Below, piece after piece: positions 27,695-36,161 of a DNA stretch of 64,000 bases. Every line of letters begins with the position of its first letter. Position 1 is the first letter of the stretch. Below the pieces are notes generated by a model that was not told the DNA's origin, did no database searches, and saw nothing but the letters and a program-made list of their open reading frames with translations. The position numbers and the translations under genes are program-made. This stretch comes from Nostoc sp. MG11 (GTDB lineage Bacteria; Cyanobacteriota; Cyanobacteriia; Cyanobacteriales; Nostocaceae): assembly GCF_014904695.1 (NCBI RefSeq), contig NZ_JACXXN010000003.1, positions 173,405-237,404 on the forward strand. The letters run 5' to 3'.

Positions 27695-28186
27695 ATGGCA
27701 AGAGTAATTTTCTATGGAAAACCAGGTTGTAAAGGTGGCGTCAAGCAAAAGGTTTTGCTAACCGCTGCGGGACATGAGGTGATACCATACAACCTGCTAA
27801 CAGAACCTTGGACAGTTGAACGTTTGCGCTCATTTTTTGGCGATCGCCCCGTAGTCGAATGGTTTAATCGTTCTGCTCCACGGATAAAATCTGGTGAGGT
27901 GGTTCCCGAAAAACTTGATGCACAAACAGCTTTAGCGCTGATGCTGCAAGATCCGATATTAATTCGCCGTCCTTTAATAGAAGTAGGCGATGCCTCCAGT
28001 GAGCAAAGCCTACGCCGCGATGTAGGTTTTGATGTCGAGAAGATTGATACTTGGATTGGTTTAAAGCCTGTGGATGAATCCTTACGAGAAATTAGCGAAA
28101 ATCTCAGACAGCAGGATTTACAAAACTGCGCTCACGGACATGGTCACGATCACGACCACCATCATCAAGGTAAGTGTAAACATTAG
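27695..28186 (+). CDS. ArsC/Spx-fold nitrogenase-associated protein with His-rich tail
   Basis: 163 residues preceded by CTAGGAGA. The N-terminal RVIFYGKPGCKGGVKQKVLL and middle FFGDRPVVEWFNRSAPRIKS follow the ArsC-like 'nitrogenase-associated protein' family found beside nif genes. Only one Cys (GKPGCKGG) is present at the thiol site. The C terminus is metal-binding in appearance: CAHGHGHDHDHHHQGKCKH. A short stretch, VGDASSEQSLRRDVGF, looks like an in-frame insertion of a dispersed repeat (GATGCCTCC...GCCTACGCC) because the conserved text would run VGD-RR-VGF. Function unknown; its position in the patB-fdxB-cox2 block fits nitrogen fixation. Confidence 0.85.
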   Translation: MARVIFYGKPGCKGGVKQKVLLTAAGHEVIPYNLLTEPWTVERLRSFFGDRPVVEWFNRSAPRIKSGEVVPEKLDAQTALALMLQDPILIRRPLIEVGDASSEQSLRRDVGFDVEKIDTWIGLKPVDESLREISENLRQQDLQNCAHGHGHDHDHHHQGKCKH

Positions 28187-28374
28187 ACGATGAGGGAATG
28201 AAGAAGAATGTTACTCCCTCATCCAATACCTTTCAGTTAAGGGAGAAAGGAAGAAGGGGAAAGGTTGAAATTTACCTCTTACCCTTTCCCCTTTTCCCAG
28301 GCCATAAGAGAGATAAGAAGTGTTTATAAGGGAAAGTATTGACTCCCTTATCTCCCCCTGCTCCCCCACTCTCC

Positions 28375-29334
28375 TCAACGGACGCCAGCAGGCTCTAGAG
28401 TCAAGTCTTGAAACATGGGTGTGCTGAGATAACGTTCGCCAAAGGAAGGCTGAATGAGCACGATTAAATGACCGGCATTTTCTGGACGTTTACCGACTTG
28501 AATGGCGGCACACAAAGCCGCACCAGAGGATATACCAGATAATAATCCTTCTTCTTTTGCTAGCCGTCGCCCATAAGCGATCGCCTGTTCATCGCTGACT
28601 CTAATTACTTCGTCAACCAGTTCTAGGCGAAGAACATCTGGAACAAATCCAGCACCAATACCTTGGATTTTATGTGGCCCGGCTTCACCACCAGAGAGAA
28701 CTGGACTGTTGCTGGGTTCAACTGCGATCGCCTGAAAACTCTGCTTACGCCCTTTAAGTATCTCTGCAATCCCAGTAATCGTTCCACCAGTACCTACCCC
28801 AGCAATGACGATATCCACTTCTCCATCTGTATCAGCCCAAATTTCTTCTGCGGTGGTTTCCCGGTGAATTTGAGGATTAGCTGGGTTGCGGAACTGTTGC
28901 AGCATGTAAGCATTGGGAGTGTTCGCTACAATTTCTTCGGCTTTGCGAATTGCTCCCCGCATCCCCTCAGTACCAGGTGTCAACTCTAAAGCTGCACCAT
29001 AGGCTCTGAGCATAGCCCGTCGTTCTTGGCTCATCGTTTCTGGCATAGTCAAAATCAAACGGTAGCCACGCGCTGCTGCTACCATCGCTAAAGCAATCCC
29101 GGTATTACCAGAGGTTGGCTCTACTAAAATGGTTTTTCCCGGCTCAATAAAACCCTCTGCTTCTGCTGAGAGTACCATACTCAATCCAATACGGTCTTTC
29201 ACCGAAGCAGCTGGGTTCATGCCTTCTAATTTGACAACTATTCTCGCTACTACTCCCTCAGCTTGAGGAATTTTATTTAGCTGAACTAAAGGAGTTCTTC
29301 CAATAAGTTCTGTTACGTCTTTAGCAATTCTCAT
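28375..29334 (-). CDS. cysK: Cysteine synthase (O-acetylserine sulfhydrylase)
   Basis: 319-residue PLP enzyme that makes cysteine from O-acetylserine and sulfide. [18 protein letters not shown] contains the PLP-binding Lys. [19 protein letters not shown] is the substrate loop, [15 protein letters not shown] the phosphate-binding loop and [12 protein letters not shown] the C-terminal PLP pocket. It is transcribed toward the heterocyst block. Cyanobacteria often have several paralogues; this one may serve Fe-S or general cysteine supply. Confidence 0.95.
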   Translation of the reverse strand: MRIAKDVTELIGRTPLVQLNKIPQAEGVVARIVVKLEGMNPAASVKDRIGLSMVLSAEAEGFIEPGKTILVEPTSGNTGIALAMVAAARGYRLILTMPETMSQERRAMLRAYGAALELTPGTEGMRGAIRKAEEIVANTPNAYMLQQFRNPANPQIHRETTAEEIWADTDGEVDIVIAGVGTGGTITGIAEILKGRKQSFQAIAVEPSNSPVLSGGEAGPHKIQGIGAGFVPDVLRLELVDEVIRVSDEQAIAYGRRLAKEEGLLSGISSGAALCAAIQVGKRPENAGHLIVLIQPSFGERYLSTPMFQDLTLEPAGVR

Positions 29335-30375
29335 TAATTCACCCCTATAATTCTCAATTTAGTGTAGAGTATTTACTTATACAATAATATTTTGTTTGTT
29401 TAATTTGCAGTTTATTACAAGTTAGTGCATCAACTATAGATTTTAACTAAACTACAAAATCTAGAAGTTTAAGAGGAACTTTTGTGAGATGTTCCCATTC
29501 ATTTTGTTCTAGTCTATGGTTGACTCGCCGTACTTATATTTTACCATTGCATTGCTTAACATAGCCTTTCGCGCTCAGATTAGTTTGCTGAGCCTACTGG
29601 TTACTCACCAAGGATTAGAGACAGCCTGCGTTATGTGCAAAACTTTTGGCACTATATTCTAAGAGTTTTTATTTGTGATAGAAACTTGAATTAATTTGGC
29701 AAATTTAATTGTTTTTTATTGTTATTGCATATATATTTAGCGAGAGATACAGATATATTTTTTGAGTACAGTTTTTAACGAAAAAATAATTAGAAAAAAA
29801 CAATCCTACACTAGTTCCTGTAATGCTTTGAGTTGAGTACTCCAAACACCAGAACCCCGCTTCCTAAATACTAGAACCCCAACCCAAAAATACTAGCACC
29901 CATACCCCAACGATTTTTTAAAAGACTTATCAGGTAAGGATCGTAGACTTTGAGTACTGTTTTAATGAATTTAATAATCTTAATTCGACTCAGCTAAGCT
30001 GTTGTGTAGAGAGGGGACTGATATAAAACGTATAGGATTTACGCAGAGATTCCCCTCTACCCCCCGAAATTCCTAGGCGAAAGCTTAGTGAACAAGGGGG
30101 GACTTCTTAATCCCTCTTTTAACAGTAGGAGAAACTACATTCTAGTATCTGATGACCTCATAGTTCTACTTTTGTGAGAAAGTAGGTAATTTATTCGTGG
30201 ATAGTAGTCAGTACTAATCAGAAAAATAACTGACAACTAACAATTTTAAGAATTACCGTTTACACATATCTTTAGTATCAGAACTGTTTGAGAAGTACAT
30301 ACAGATAGCTACTTAGATAAATTGTAAAAGTTATTTTCTTACTGGGTGCATACTACCTAGCAAGGGAGAGCCTAA
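29335..30375. other. Intergenic region
   Basis: About 1 kb with no supported gene. It has a degenerate direct repeat around 29850-29915 (AATACTAGAACCCC / AATACTAGCACCC) and the usual AT-rich spacer. The left end carries the cysK promoter and the right end that of the next small gene. No tRNA-like cloverleaf was recognised. Confidence 0.45.
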
Positions 30376-30792
30376 ATGAAAGCCAAACTTTTAAATATTC
30401 TTACAGTTTGCGTAGTTACTTTAGTAGTGCTTTCTCCAGAGCTAGTAGTATTTGGTGTAGTTTGGGAACGACATATAAACTTAGTAGAATCCCAGAATTT
30501 AACCTGCAAAGTTAATAAGAGTAGTACCTGGACTCCTCAGCCAAATAGTACATATTTCTCTCAATCTCAAGCTAGTACAAAACCCTCTGACCGCAATGTA
30601 GTTAATCAAATGCTGACTGTTGCTGAGCAATATAAACTTGCCACTATCCTGCAATGGTTTTTCGTTTTGACTCCTATTTGTCTTGGGTTAGGGATTATTT
30701 TTTATGACAGGTATCTTTTTTACCGCGCTGCTGTCTTAAAAGAACAAGTCGAAATGTTGGAAAGGCTTTGGCAGCAAAGTATTGAGCAGTAA
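30376..30792 (+). CDS. Bitopic membrane protein, unknown
   Basis: 138 residues with an N-terminal hydrophobic helix (ILTVCVVTLVVLSPELVVFG), a Ser/Thr-rich exposed loop of about 60 residues with one Cys, a second helix (FFVLTPICLGLGIIFYDRYL) and a short C-terminal coiled-coil tail (RAAVLKEQVEMLERLWQQSI). Family not recognised. It begins a rightward group of small genes (30376-32083) with unrelated compositions. Confidence 0.6.
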   Translation: MKAKLLNILTVCVVTLVVLSPELVVFGVVWERHINLVESQNLTCKVNKSSTWTPQPNSTYFSQSQASTKPSDRNVVNQMLTVAEQYKLATILQWFFVLTPICLGLGIIFYDRYLFYRAAVLKEQVEMLERLWQQSIEQ

Positions 30793-30859
30793 TTAATTAC
30801 CGAAGTTTTGAGCACCGGTTTTTGGCACTTAGACTTATTCCAAAATCAACAAATTTACC

Positions 30860-31132
30860 ATGACAGAACAACGCCAACATTTGTATTTTAATCTGATTGA
30901 TGAGCTACTCAAATGTCCTAATGGTCAAGAACCAGAAGTTTTGGAATCTAAGCCAGAATTGATTGATTCTGGTTTAGTTGAGACAATGTTACAAGTGGCA
31001 ACTATGTTTGCTCACGAAGGTAATCAAGATGGCGCTCAGTTTTTATTCTTTGTAGCGCGTGAACTAGCTAAGCAACTGGGATTGTACCCTGAAGTTTCTG
31101 AAGTTTCCACTGAAGTTTCTAATAAGGAGTAA
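30860..31132 (+). CDS. Small helical protein resembling TPR/CHAT protein N-terminal module
   Basis: 90 residues: YFNLIDELLKCPNGQEPEVL, SKPELIDSGLVETMLQVATM and FLFFVARELAKQLG. This text resembles an N-terminal module (about 80 residues) that precedes TPR repeats in large cyanobacterial TPR/CHAT proteins ('LI..LL.CP.GEEPEIL...LVD.GLV..M'). Here it stands alone, so it may be a remnant or a free-standing adaptor. It ends two bases before the next gene, so the pair is probably co-translated. Confidence 0.6.
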   Translation: MTEQRQHLYFNLIDELLKCPNGQEPEVLESKPELIDSGLVETMLQVATMFAHEGNQDGAQFLFFVARELAKQLGLYPEVSEVSTEVSNKE

Positions 31133-31134
31133 AA

Positions 31135-31446
31135 ATGCTATTGACTTCAACTGATGCAGGACAAATAGCGTTAGAGCTTCTCATGGCAGATTGGAACATC
31201 TCAGAAGAAAATAGAGAATGGTTCACAATCTTTAACTCTCGTCTGATTGGTGAAAGTTGGTATATCGTAGAATTGGGTGTAGAAGGATTTCCAGATAGAT
31301 GGTTTATTCAAGTCTATGACAATGGAGTGTGTGACCCCAACTACACATTTATTTCACCAATCCGTGGTTCCGAAGGTTTTCTGGACTTTGTAAATGTACC
31401 AGATATCGTAGCAGAGGTTTTAGTTTCAGAACGCAATGCTCGATAA
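31135..31446 (+). CDS. Small soluble protein, unknown
   Basis: 103 residues: IALELLMADWNISEENREWF, then RLIGESWYIVELGVEGFPDR and WFIQVYDNGVCDPNYTFISP. Alternating hydrophobic strands suggest a compact alpha+beta domain; acidic overall. I do not recognise the family; it looks like a genuine protein from its composition. Two bases separate it from the preceding gene, and a strong hairpin at 31495-31520 follows. Confidence 0.6.
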   Translation: MLLTSTDAGQIALELLMADWNISEENREWFTIFNSRLIGESWYIVELGVEGFPDRWFIQVYDNGVCDPNYTFISPIRGSEGFLDFVNVPDIVAEVLVSERNAR

Positions 31447-31494
31447 TAACAATTAAAAGTTCAAAATTTAGAATCACCGTTCTTTGTAGCTTGT

Positions 31495-31520
31495 AGGGAG
31501 GGCATTACAATGCCCTCCCT
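31495..31520. terminator. GC-rich hairpin after the 31135-31446 gene
   Basis: AGGGAGGGCATT pairs with AATGCCCTCCCT through a very short loop; it is followed by ATTGTTGTTTG. It may end the preceding transcript, or be one of the dispersed palindromes, since the T-run is weak. Confidence 0.45.
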
Positions 31521-31675
31521 ATTGTTGTTTGTTATTATGAAAATATCTGCATAAGCACACATCGGGTAATCTTCAAGAAGGTATAGTTTATTAATTATTA
31601 ATTGCTTGTAGGGTTGGTATTAAAATGCCTTACTTTCAGTAATACTTAATGTTTTATTTAAGATTAATAGGTTGA

Positions 31676-31697
31676 TTTGTCATATTTAAATGACAAA
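31676..31697. promoter_or_regulatory. Inverted repeat in a promoter region
   Basis: TTTGTCAT (31676-31683) and ATGACAAA (31690-31697) are exact inverted repeats with the spacer ATTTAA. They lie 24 bases before ATG 31721, so a regulator bound here would cover the promoter. No known regulator is assigned. Confidence 0.5.
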
Positions 31698-31720
31698 ATT
31701 ATGTTATATTAAATAGCGTG

Positions 31721-32083
31721 ATGGACGCTACAGAAATATCAGTTCCAATGATTGCTGAAGACATCTTAGCCAAAGAATTCACAAGAGTCGTCAACCATTA
31801 CTACCCAAAAGTTGGAGAATTACTAGACGGGTGTTATGTGAAAGTCATCACCTGTTTCTGGGGACGACCTGCTAGACGGTTGCAATACATAGGAATTTAT
31901 TGTTCTGACGAAATGATTTCCTGTGTGCAAGCTCAAAAAGAAATACTCAGAGAAGTGGCAGACAACATGGGTCTAATGCAGGTAGTCTGCATGAATGCCA
32001 AACGATTGTTGCGTGATCCCATGTCGAAGCTCAAGCATAACAACCCACGTTTATGGTTAGAGTTGCAGTGGGTTGCAACGTAG
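31721..32083 (+). CDS. Unknown 120-residue protein
   Basis: From ATG 31721 (a GTG directly before it is also possible) the protein reads MDATEISVPMIAEDILAKEF, later HYYPKVGELLDGCYVKVITC, CSDEMISCVQAQKEILREVA and MSKLKHNNPRLWLELQWVAT. Five Cys residues are scattered. No family recognised; no signal peptide or membrane segment. A candidate operator lies upstream. It is 17 bases before the flavin monooxygenase gene, so the two may form an operon. Confidence 0.55.
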   Translation: MDATEISVPMIAEDILAKEFTRVVNHYYPKVGELLDGCYVKVITCFWGRPARRLQYIGIYCSDEMISCVQAQKEILREVADNMGLMQVVCMNAKRLLRDPMSKLKHNNPRLWLELQWVAT

Positions 32084-32100
32084 AATAGCGCTTGCAAATA

Positions 32101-33105
32101 ATGAAAACCGGACTTTTCTGCAATTACGAAAATCAACACCAGGATGCTCGTCGTGCCATATTTGAGCAAGCCACGCTGGTAAAACATGTGGAAAGCTTGG
32201 GTTTTGAAGAAGCCTGGGTAACAGAGCATCATTTTAATGAATTGAATCTCAGCCCGTCAATTTTGGTGTTGATAGCGCATCTGGCTGGTTTGACCTCAAC
32301 TATCAAATTAGGCACAGCAGCAGTATTGCTGGCGTTTCATAACCCGATTACGGTGGCAGAGGACATTGCTACACTGGATAACCTATGCAATGGACGATTG
32401 TTGTTTGGAATTGCTAAAGGTGGGCCGTTTCCTCAACACAACAAGCATTTTGCCACACCGACAAGTGAATCTCGCGCTAAGACACTAGAAGCGATCGCAT
32501 TGATTCAGAAGCTTTTATATGAAACTGATGTATCATTTAACGGACAATATTATCAATGCGATCGCCTGACAATTTACCCGAAACCTTTACAGCGACAAAT
32601 TCCAGTGTATGTTGCTAGTGGTGATGATGAAGGTATAGGGTTTGCCGCTAAACATTCCTTCAGCTTGATGGGAGGGCCACCGTTTTCCCTGGAAAGATTG
32701 AAGAATACTGTTGCCAAATATCGTGCTTTAAATTCCAGTGGCGCTGAAAATTTGATGCTGGCCCGCTTCTTTTATGTTGGTAAAACTTATGATGAAGCAG
32801 TGAGTGAAGCTTTGCCTTTCATTCGTAAATTCAGCCAGAAAATGACAGCCAACTCGGCTCAATTAATGCAGAATAGTGCGAATTCCAACCAAAAGCCATT
32901 TGATCGCACAAATATCTGTTTTGATGAAGACTATTTGATTGAGAACTCAATCATCGGTGATGTAGCAACTTGTCGCGACAAAATCAAGAAATTTCAGCAT
33001 GAATTAGATTTAGGTACGCTAGCACTCAAACCCTCATCTTTTGATCTACAAAAAAACCTTGAGAGTTTGACTCGCTACAACCAAGAGGTGCGGAATTATG
33101 TCTAA
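32101..33105 (+). CDS. LLM-class flavin-dependent monooxygenase
   Basis: I use ATG 32101 (MKTGLFCNYENQHQDARRAI). The 334-residue protein has the luciferase-like TIM-barrel pattern: FEQATLVKHVESLGFEEAWV, TEHHFNELNLSPSILVLIAH, IKLGTAAVLLAFHNPITVAE and ATLDNLCNGRLLFGIAKGG. These proteins use reduced FMN and O2, often to oxidise aldehydes, alkanes or sulfonates. Substrate unknown. The stop codon lies inside the start region of the next gene (8-base overlap), so the two products are probably made together. Confidence 0.88.
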   Translation: MKTGLFCNYENQHQDARRAIFEQATLVKHVESLGFEEAWVTEHHFNELNLSPSILVLIAHLAGLTSTIKLGTAAVLLAFHNPITVAEDIATLDNLCNGRLLFGIAKGGPFPQHNKHFATPTSESRAKTLEAIALIQKLLYETDVSFNGQYYQCDRLTIYPKPLQRQIPVYVASGDDEGIGFAAKHSFSLMGGPPFSLERLKNTVAKYRALNSSGAENLMLARFFYVGKTYDEAVSEALPFIRKFSQKMTANSAQLMQNSANSNQKPFDRTNICFDEDYLIENSIIGDVATCRDKIKKFQHELDLGTLALKPSSFDLQKNLESLTRYNQEVRNYV

Positions 33106-33469
33106 AATGTCCTTACTTCCTCCAGATGATTTGCCACCAATTGAGGTGACAAAACAGGATGGAATGATGCGTATGGAATTAGAACAATCTACTGGGAGAT
33201 GCTTTTATTTAGCCTGCGATCGCATTACCCAAGTACTATTGTCTAGTTGTCAATGGTATCTCACAACAAATGCCACCACTTTGACACTGATAATTGATTG
33301 CCCTGACATCGTATCTTACTGGCATATAGTCAGCAATATTCCCCAATTAGGGAATCGGCTAGAGCGGTTTAGTAGGAATGCTAAAATCCGGGTTTATCCG
33401 CCATTTGGCAAAGGTATGCCCTTTGAAATCAGTGTGAATGAAATCTCGGCTTATCGAGATTGGCTTTAA
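33098..33469 (+). CDS. Unknown small protein, paralogue A (translationally coupled to the monooxygenase)
   Basis: 123 residues starting MSKMSLLPPDDLPPIEVTKQ; a start nine bases later (ATG 33107) is equally possible. Segments FYLACDRITQVLLSSCQWYL, LTLIIDCPDIVSYWHIV and AKIRVYPPFGKGMPFEISVN recur in a second protein of this window encoded next to hupW (60284-60658). The common pattern is LLSSC-x-WY-x-TT, LTL-x-I-x-CPD, AKIRV-x-PP, YRDW at the C terminus. Soluble. No known family comes to mind. It may be specific to cyanobacteria. Confidence 0.7.
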   Translation: MSKMSLLPPDDLPPIEVTKQDGMMRMELEQSTGRCFYLACDRITQVLLSSCQWYLTTNATTLTLIIDCPDIVSYWHIVSNIPQLGNRLERFSRNAKIRVYPPFGKGMPFEISVNEISAYRDWL

Positions 33470-33490
33470 ATTCATGCAGTTTAGTTAATA

Positions 33491-33520
33491 GTAGCCGTTA
33501 CCTTTTAAGGTGACGGCTAC
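33491..33520. terminator. Hairpin after paralogue A
   Basis: GTAGCCGTTACCTT pairs with AAGGTGACGGCTAC with one G-T mismatch, loop TT/AA at the centre. No good T-run follows, so it may be an intrinsic terminator of modest strength or a repeat. Placed between two forward genes. Confidence 0.4.
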
Positions 33521-33590
33521 AAACTTGTAAAATTACATTTATACTAATTATTTTATAATCAAATAAATCAACGCCATCGAGACAAAGGTT

Positions 33591-34298
33591 ATGTTCTCAC
33601 CCGATCTCAAACAAGCGTTACCGACCACTGACGAACTGCCTTGCTCAGACGATACACCCGTGGATAATGAAGACCAAAATTTTTTGCCCAATGTTCTACT
33701 GTTTTTGCTGAACTCTATTTGGGCAAATCGAATGGATTGGTACTTCGGTGTAGACATGGCAGTTTATCACACTACAGGTGTTAATCCCAGAGTACCTGTA
33801 GTGCCAGATGGCTTTTTAAGTGTAGGAGTGGAACGGAAAAAAGGCGGGAAATCTCGCAAAAGTTACGCAGTTTGGGAAGAGAATGAAGTAGTTCCAATAC
33901 TCACATTAGAAATGGTATCTCATTCACCAGGGGGTGAATATGATGAGAAAATGGATATCTATGCCAAACTTGGTGTGTTGTATTATGTGATTTACAATCC
34001 AGAATTTTGGCGATGCGACCAACATCAACCGTTTGAAGTGTATAAATTGGTGGATGGTCATTACCAATTACAGATAGGTGAACATTACTGGATGCCAGAA
34101 GTGGGTTTGGGTATTGGACGATACCAAGGTACTGTAGCTGGTATTCAACAGGAGTTGTTGTCTTGGTATGATCAGCAAGGCGATCGCTATTTAAGAGCAG
34201 AAGAACAGGCAGAACAGGAACGAATCCGAGCAGAACAGTTAGCCGAGTATTTGCGATCGCTCGGCATAGATCCCGATAATTTACCTAGTGCAAATTAA
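33591..34298 (+). CDS. Uma2-family (DUF820) putative restriction-like endonuclease
   Basis: 235 residues. The PD-(D/E)XK-type core of the family is visible: VVPDGFLSVGVER (Asp), ILTLEMVSHSPGGEYDEKMD (Glu... and a Lys), YYVIYNPEFW and FEVYKLVDGHYQL. The C terminus is a charged coiled coil (RAEEQAEQERIRAEQLAEYL) followed by RSLGIDPDNLP, the tail usual in cyanobacterial Uma2 proteins. These are abundant in Nostoc genomes and their role is unproven. A second member lies at 58963-59559. Confidence 0.88.
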   Translation: MFSPDLKQALPTTDELPCSDDTPVDNEDQNFLPNVLLFLLNSIWANRMDWYFGVDMAVYHTTGVNPRVPVVPDGFLSVGVERKKGGKSRKSYAVWEENEVVPILTLEMVSHSPGGEYDEKMDIYAKLGVLYYVIYNPEFWRCDQHQPFEVYKLVDGHYQLQIGEHYWMPEVGLGIGRYQGTVAGIQQELLSWYDQQGDRYLRAEEQAEQERIRAEQLAEYLRSLGIDPDNLPSAN

Positions 34299-34621
34299 TA
34301 TTTCGCTTGCGTGACCTTGGTGGGGTAAAGGGTAAAGGGAAAAAGCCCAATGATGTCTTGTAAGTGTCAATCTCTCAATTCTTACAAAACTTGCGTTATT
34401 AAAAGTCTTAGCTTTTATCTTTGCTAGCACATACATTGAAATAGACATTTTTGTAAGTAGCAATTTGAATTATCTATATCTGTCTTACGTAGTGAGTCCT
34501 ATCCCTACCCTAAGTAGGGTTGTACATCTCCATTTATTCGTTAACTTGTGTAAAGGTACTGAGAGCGAATTCTTTCAGGAACTCAGAAATTGAGAATAAC
34601 TTAACTTGTTTGGAGTTTTTT
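34299..34621. other. Intergenic region upstream of the carotenoid protein gene
   Basis: No gene supported. A frame extends upstream of the HCP start to 34520 but contains no family residues ([20 protein letters not shown]). AT-rich; probably the HCP promoter. Confidence 0.4.
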
Positions 34622-35071
34622 ATGACCTACACAATTGACGAAAGCACAAGACCAGCTTTAGAAACTTTTAAACGTTTTGATGTAGATACTCAACTAGGCA
34701 TACTTTGGTTTGGTTACTTAGATCTTAAAGAGCAGCTATCACCAGCACCACCTGACAGCGTAGAAAGTCCTGCTAAAGCAGTGTTTGACCTAATCCAGGA
34801 TTTGTCTCCAGAGGAGCAACTGCAAGCACAACGCGACTTGATTAATGGTGCAGCTAACAATATTAGTCAAGCTTACAATGCTCTAAGTCCCAATGCTAGG
34901 TTAGATGTTTGGCTGCTACTAGCACAAGGAATGGATAACGGAAGCATTATTCAAGTGCCATCTGACTATCAACTACCTGCTGAAACAGACGAGTTTACAG
35001 CAGAGATCAAAAAGCTAGAGTTTGAGCAGCGGGTTAATTTCATGCTGAGTTTGGTACAAATAACGGGTTAG
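34622..35071 (+). CDS. Helical carotenoid protein (OCP N-terminal-domain homologue)
   Basis: From ATG 34622 ([20 protein letters not shown]) the protein has 149 residues. It matches the all-helical N-terminal domain of the orange carotenoid protein without the NTF2-like C-terminal domain: [40 protein letters not shown] and [20 protein letters not shown]. Such helical carotenoid proteins bind a keto-carotenoid and quench phycobilisome energy or singlet oxygen. Several clades (HCP1-HCP9) exist in Nostocales; the clade is not decided here. The gene is monocistronic, ending at a clear terminator. Confidence 0.9.
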   Translation: MTYTIDESTRPALETFKRFDVDTQLGILWFGYLDLKEQLSPAPPDSVESPAKAVFDLIQDLSPEEQLQAQRDLINGAANNISQAYNALSPNARLDVWLLLAQGMDNGSIIQVPSDYQLPAETDEFTAEIKKLEFEQRVNFMLSLVQITG

Positions 35072-35182
35072 TTCAGTTCTAGAACTCTCGATAGCTTTCT
35101 AGATTTAGCGATCGCAAAAAGTAGCAAATTTAGCTAAGCTTGATCCTTTTGCTCTACTTCAATACTCTTTAACTTAGGTATT

Positions 35183-35216
35183 AACCCAGAGACTATCATC
35201 TCTGGGTTGTCTTTTT
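35183..35216 (+). terminator. Rho-independent terminator of the HCP gene
   Basis: AACCCAGAGA (35183-35192) pairs exactly with TCTCTGGGTT (35199-35208) around a 6-base loop and is followed by GTCTTTTT. This is the cleanest intrinsic terminator in the region. Confidence 0.85.
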
Positions 35217-35367
35217 ACTTGCATCGGACGAAAACCTATTCAATCGCACCTTATTTGCAATGTGGAACTACTACTCTTAATTGCGTAGAACCCGTTCTAG
35301 TTATAGCTCTTGGCTATCAAATTAGAATTTAAAATAGAAGTATGTTCCCAAATAAACTTTATTTTAA

Positions 35368-35724
35368 ATGAAAATACAGTCATCAGTGCTAGTTCACCTG
35401 GGATTCGGAAAATATGTACGCTCAGATCAGGTAACGGCAGTAATACCCATTGAAGAAGAACGCGGGCCTGGACGACGAACTTTCGTTAATATACAGGGTC
35501 AAAGCGACCCTATCGTCGCCTCGCGGGCTGAAGATACTATCGTGCGTGACTTAGTGCAGGAACCACGTGAAGTTACCCAAGCACGTCAACAGCAAGAAAT
35601 TCTCCAAGATTTACTGGTAGACTTAAGCAATGTTAACTCGACTGTGCGTCGTATTAGTCGTGATGAAGGTGGTCTAGATCTCGAACGGTTAGAGCGGCGT
35701 ATTCGTCAAGTTTTAGAGAATTAG
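35368..35724 (+). CDS. RemA/DUF370-like regulatory protein with C-terminal extension
   Basis: 118 residues. The start VLVHLGFGKYVRSDQVTAVI resembles RemA (DUF370), whose proteins begin INIGFGN-x-V and form DNA-binding rings that regulate biofilm matrix genes in Bacillus. The basic patch GPGRRTFVNIQGQSD follows. The second half (residues 70-118) is an extra helical region, LQDLLVDLSNVNSTVRRISR, probably a coiled coil. RemA proteins are usually about 85 residues, so this one is extended. Target genes unknown. Confidence 0.6.
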   Translation: MKIQSSVLVHLGFGKYVRSDQVTAVIPIEEERGPGRRTFVNIQGQSDPIVASRAEDTIVRDLVQEPREVTQARQQQEILQDLLVDLSNVNSTVRRISRDEGGLDLERLERRIRQVLEN

Positions 35725-36161
35725 TCAACTAGATCCTCTTAGTGAGCGCTATTTATTTTCCAATCTTGTTCAAGGAGTTGCTTAATGGTAATCCCATGAG
35801 CATCTCTATCTTTTACCATTTCCTTCTTGCGGAAAACAATAATACAGAACTTACGCACTCAGATCCCCCAACCCCCTTAGAAAGGGGGCTTTAGACGTTC
35901 CCCCCTTTTTAAGGGGGGTTAGGGGGGATCAGGGTTTCAGGCTTCAGTGCGTAAGTCCTATAGTAATACCAATTACTCAAAATAATACTACAGATGGAAA
36001 CCTCAACTCAGATAAAATATGACTTTCATAATTATGAAGGTTGTTGAGCGAAGCCGAAACATTATGAATTATGAATTGGTATAAACTACTTATTGGAGGC
36101 GCTGCAAAAACCTCCCTGACTTGTCATAGAAGTCAAGGGAAGTAGCTAGCTGCAAAAATTA
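35725..36161. other. Intergenic region with palindromic element
   Basis: Contains a GATCCCCC-type element (about 35860-35935: AGATCCCCCAACCCCCTTAG, then CCCCCTTTTTAAGGGGGG) related to the one at 25180-25262, flanked by the inverted sequences ACTTACGCACT / AGTGCGTAAGT. A second pair, ATTATGAAGG / ATTATGAATT, follows. No gene is supported. Confidence 0.6.
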
